A stretch of 7,466 nucleotides of DNA from positions 1 to 7,466 of the forward strand of contig JAKQGS010000349.1 in NCBI GenBank assembly GCA_029556045.1, in the 5' to 3' direction. The notes under the pieces are model-generated. The model had not been told where the DNA came from. It searched no databases and saw only the letters and a program-made list of their open reading frames with translations. Positions 5,004-7,466 of this stretch are shown here, piece after piece. Both the position numbers and the translations under genes were made by a program. Source of the stretch: Pseudomonadota bacterium. Its GTDB lineage: Bacteria > Bdellovibrionota > Oligoflexia > Oligoflexales > Oligoflexaceae. Positions within the stretch are counted from its first letter, which is position 1. Every line of letters begins with the position of its first letter.

Positions 5004-6680
5004 GTGAGCCAGCCAGTTCCCAGTGATATTGAAATAGCCCAGAGCGCCCCCATCCGCCCCATTGCCGAAGTTGCGGCGGGCATTGGCCTGGACCCGCAGG
5101 AATGGGAACCATACGGGCATTACAAGGCTAAGATTCCACTGGAAGTTTGTGCCCGGCATAACCCGCGTGGTCGCTTGATATTGGTGAGCGCCATCACCCC
5201 AACCCCTGCCGGGGAGGGCAAGACCACGACAACCGTAGGGTTGGCGCAAGCGATTCGCCAGTTGGGGCATTCGGTGGCAGTGGCGCTGCGGGAGCCTTCC
5301 CTCGGGCCATGCATGGGGATTAAAGGCGGTGCAGCTGGTGGCGGTTATTCTCAGGTGTTGCCGATGGAGGACATCAATCTCCATTTCACCGGTGACATTC
5401 ACGCGGTGGGGGCAGCCCATAATCTGCTGGGGGCCCTGATCGACAATCATATTTACCAGGGGAATAGCCTGCAATTGGATCCGCGTCGCATCCTGTGGCG
5501 TCGGGTGATCGATATGAACGATCGTTCGCTGCGGCATATGGTCATAGGCCTCGGAGGCACATTGGAGGGGGTGCCACGGGAAACCGGATTCGACATCACA
5601 GTGGCCAGCGAGGTGATGGCCATCCTCTGCCTTGCGCAAAGTTATGAGGATCTCAAAGAACGTATTGGCAATATATTGGTTGGCTTCACCTATCAGAACC
5701 ATCCTGTTTTTGCGCGGGATCTCAAGGCGCAGGGGGCGATGGCGGCGCTGCTGAAAGATGCTCTGAAGCCAAACCTGGTGCAAACCATCGAGGGGGTGCC
5801 AGCTTTTATTCATGGGGGACCGTTTGCCAATATTGCCCATGGGTGCAACAGTGTGCTGGCCACCCGTTTAGCGCTGGGGTGCGCCGATTATGCGGTGACA
5901 GAGGCGGGCTTTGGTTTTGATCTCGGTGCCGAAAAATTTCTCCATATCAAATGCCGCAAATCTGGACTTTCGCCTGCCTGCGGCGTGATTGTGGCCACGA
6001 CACGGGCGCTGAAACTGCACGGTGGCGTACCGCTGGCGCAGGTTCACCAGCCCGATCGTGAGGGTTTACTGCGGGGAATGGAAAATCTTGAAAAACACCT
6101 GGAGAACGCCGCCAAATTTGATCTGCCGGTTGTGGTGGCCATCAACCGTTTTAGTTACGATGTGGACGCAGAACTACAATTGATCCAGTCGTGGTGCTCA
6201 GAGCGTGGGGTGGCGGCTGCCGTGGCCGATGTGTGGGCCCACGGGGGGGCGGGCGGTATCGACCTGGCCCGTCAGGTGCTGGATCTGGCGGATAATAATC
6301 AAAAATCAGTTCGTATGTTATACGCATTGGAAGATCGCCCCATCGATAAAATCGCCACCATTGCGCGGGAGGTCTATGGGGCCAAGGAAGTGGTCTATGA
6401 AAACCGCGCCCGCAAGCAATTGGCCCAGATCCAGGAGCTGAAATTAGGACACCTTCCCATCTGCATGGCCAAAACCCAAAAATCGTTTTCCGATGATCCT
6501 GGCAAACTGGGGCGTCCGCGGGATTTTACCCTGACCATCTCGGAGATTCAGATCGCGGCAGGTGCCGGATTTGTGATCCCAATAACCGGCAGCATTGTGC
6601 GGATGCCGGGTCTCCCCAAGACTCCTTCAGCGGAGGCCATCGATGTCGCAGCGGATGGTAAAATCGAGGGGCTTTTCTAA
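5004..6680 (+). CDS. fhs: Formate-tetrahydrofolate ligase (FTHFS)
   Basis: The enzyme joins formate to tetrahydrofolate with ATP to give 10-formyl-THF, feeding purine, fMet and one-carbon pathways, in the cytosol. The 558-aa length is normal for the family. Visible landmarks in order: N-terminal SDIEIAQ and PYGHYKAKI; P-loop TPAGEGKTTT at 67-76; signature GIKGGAAGGGY at 105-115; EGVPAFIHGGPFANIAHGCNS at 263-283; signature VATTRALKLHGG at 330-341; VVAINRF near 377-383; and VIPITGSIVRMPGLPK near 524-539. In KTQKSFSDDP (490-499) residue 493 is Lys where Tyr is, from memory, usual. Translation starts at GTG with AAGGAG 7 bases upstream. The 118-base gap to the divergent Usp start should hold both promoters, but no clear -35/-10 pair was found. 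A second Usp gene follows after 127 bases with its own promoter. The presence of fhs alone does not prove acetogenesis. Confidence 0.97.
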   Translation: MSQPVPSDIEIAQSAPIRPIAEVAAGIGLDPQEWEPYGHYKAKIPLEVCARHNPRGRLILVSAITPTPAGEGKTTTTVGLAQAIRQLGHSVAVALREPSLGPCMGIKGGAAGGGYSQVLPMEDINLHFTGDIHAVGAAHNLLGALIDNHIYQGNSLQLDPRRILWRRVIDMNDRSLRHMVIGLGGTLEGVPRETGFDITVASEVMAILCLAQSYEDLKERIGNILVGFTYQNHPVFARDLKAQGAMAALLKDALKPNLVQTIEGVPAFIHGGPFANIAHGCNSVLATRLALGCADYAVTEAGFGFDLGAEKFLHIKCRKSGLSPACGVIVATTRALKLHGGVPLAQVHQPDREGLLRGMENLEKHLENAAKFDLPVVVAINRFSYDVDAELQLIQSWCSERGVAAAVADVWAHGGAGGIDLARQVLDLADNNQKSVRMLYALEDRPIDKIATIAREVYGAKEVVYENRARKQLAQIQELKLGHLPICMAKTQKSFSDDPGKLGRPRDFTLTISEIQIAAGAGFVIPITGSIVRMPGLPKTPSAEAIDVAADGKIEGLF

Positions 6681-6752
6681 AGGCGCGCGCGTCAAATGGC
6701 TCGACCTCCGATCAAAGTGAATGTAAAGCCTTGTAATTTAAAAGATTTCTTT

Positions 6753-6769
6753 TTGGCACGACGATTGCT
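6753..6769 (+). promoter_or_regulatory. Sigma-54 (RpoN) -24/-12 promoter
   Basis: TTGGCACGACGATTGCT matches the consensus YTGGCACG-N4-TTGCW essentially perfectly. The invariant GG (6755-6756) and GC (6767-6768) are separated by exactly 10 bases. Transcription would start near 6780, about 28 bases before the Usp ATG. It sits in an A/T-rich intergenic stretch between fhs and the second Usp gene. Such promoters need an AAA+ enhancer-binding protein; no convincing upstream activator site or IHF site was recognised. Confidence 0.87.
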
Positions 6770-6807
6770 CCATCAATCGTAACGGCCCGCTGCAAAGGAG
6801 AATCATC

Positions 6808-7466
6808 ATGGTAGCCACGAGCAAAAAAGCACCCCGCAACATTCTGACGGTTGGATTGATATTAAACGAAGATACCCCAGCTTTTTTAAAGTACGTGGAT
6901 CGTCTGGCGATTCGCCTGGGTGCGGAGCTGCGATTAATCCACGCCCTGCCACAATGGGAGAACCATCTTTGGTCCGGGTATCTCCCTTCCGAATATCTGA
7001 GTGCCGACATCGGGCAATTTGTGGAGGTGCGCAAAATTGCACAAGCCCGGGAGGCCATCGATGCGGTGATTGAGAGAGTGGGGTTGGCAGCGGCATTCAA
7101 GGTTAACATCGCATTTGGACGCCCCGCAGAGGTGATGCGAGGCGACGCCGTTACCAACGGCTCCATGATGATTCTTTGTGGTCGGTCGGCCAATTCCAGC
7201 GGTTTGAAGGGGTTGTCCACCTCGACCACCCTGATGCATGACACACCGGTTCCCCTGATGGTGGTGCCGCAGGCTGCCAGCCTTAAAAATCTGGACTTCC
7301 AAAATTGGGTTTTGGCGGATGATCTCAGCGCGGACGCCAGCATGCAGGGTGCTTGGGATCTGGCGCGGCAATTGCGGGTGGAGAAGGTGACTCATCTCCA
7401 TGTGTTCCCCTTGTCGCGGGATGAATTGGCGGGGTTTCCGCAATACTATCTCGAAGCCGCGGCCAT
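6808..7466 (+). CDS. Second tandem universal stress protein, sigma-54 controlled (3' end outside window)
   Basis: The frame is open for 219 codons and runs off the window. The ATG is preceded by AAAGGAG (6794-6800) at 7-base spacing. The product is homologous to the minus-strand Usp: LRLIHALPQW (41-50) corresponds to LRLVHAIEPW, VNIAFGRPAEV (99-109) to VNTILGRSADA, KGLSTSTTLM (134-143) to KGFSTALTLM, and LADDLSADAS with HLHVFPLSRDEL to the start of the other protein's second domain. It is therefore also a two-domain Usp, with at least about 100 residues missing beyond the edge. The nucleotide-binding loop (CGRSANSSGLKG) departs from the ATP-binding consensus. Transcription is probably from the sigma-54 promoter at 6753-6769, implying induction by nitrogen, stress or another specific signal, and not constitutive expression. 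Confidence 0.9.
   Translation, partial: MVATSKKAPRNILTVGLILNEDTPAFLKYVDRLAIRLGAELRLIHALPQWENHLWSGYLPSEYLSADIGQFVEVRKIAQAREAIDAVIERVGLAAAFKVNIAFGRPAEVMRGDAVTNGSMMILCGRSANSSGLKGLSTSTTLMHDTPVPLMVVPQAASLKNLDFQNWVLADDLSADASMQGAWDLARQLRVEKVTHLHVFPLSRDELAGFPQYYLEAAA

Noticed and set aside
4959..5840. 293-codon minus-strand open frame opposite fhs
   Set aside because: It overlaps the unmistakable fhs coding sequence and has no recognisable protein features; it is a shadow of the high-GC coding frame.
6681..6752. Enhancer or IHF site upstream of the sigma-54 promoter
   Set aside because: The stretch near GATCAAAGTGAAT is only loosely IHF-like and no NtrC- or NifA-type inverted repeat was found.
6738..7443. 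Minus-strand open frames near the right end
   Set aside because: They lie opposite the second Usp gene, whose + strand frame is open to the window edge with a good ribosome binding site and homology to the first Usp.

Overview
The window looks like chromosomal DNA from a free-living Gram-negative bacterium, probably a proteobacterium. It carries a short-form PdxH, a lipoprotein signal peptide with a lipobox, an exported protein, a textbook sigma-54 (-24/-12) promoter and Shine-Dalgarno sites ahead of nearly every gene. The standard genetic code fits: pdxH ends with TGA exactly at its family C-terminus, and the first universal-stress gene also ends with TGA. The genus cannot be fixed from this sequence alone.

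Layout, left to right. Positions 2-127 hold the last 41 codons of an unrecognised + strand gene. At 169-1188 (+) is an exported protein of unknown family with a zinc-metallopeptidase signature (HEILH and a downstream NEFQAY Glu). The gap from its stop codon to the next ribosome binding site is almost filled by a 123-bp element (1184-1306) with 20-bp terminal inverted repeats (17/20 matching). This looks like a MITE or other small non-autonomous mobile element, and its left end supplies the TAA stop of the metallopeptidase gene. pdxH (1320-1904, +) follows and encodes pyridoxamine 5'-phosphate oxidase. A perfect 13-bp stem hairpin (1949-1979) separates it from a convergent gene.

That convergent gene (3717 down to 2005, - strand) encodes a surface lipoprotein with beta-rich repeats and a C-terminal DUF1554-like domain. 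It is split by an in-frame TGA at 3442-3444: the 91-codon lipoprotein head and the 465-codon body are in the same frame, 13 sense codons apart. It is probably a recent nonsense pseudogene, a sequencing error or, less likely, a recoded gene.

The right half is a universal-stress-protein / one-carbon block. A tandem-domain Usp gene (4885 down to 3899, -) is divergent from fhs (5004-6680, +; formate-tetrahydrofolate ligase, GTG start). A second, homologous tandem Usp gene (6808 to beyond the window end, +) follows fhs. It has its own near-perfect sigma-54 promoter at 6753-6769. Fhs makes 10-formyl-THF from formate, THF and ATP, while the two Usp proteins are presumably regulatory or stress proteins. 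The Usp-fhs-Usp arrangement with sigma-54 control of one copy is the most interesting regulatory signal here. No CRISPR array, tRNA, rRNA, complete IS element or defence system was seen. No gene-free stretch exceeds 300 bases.
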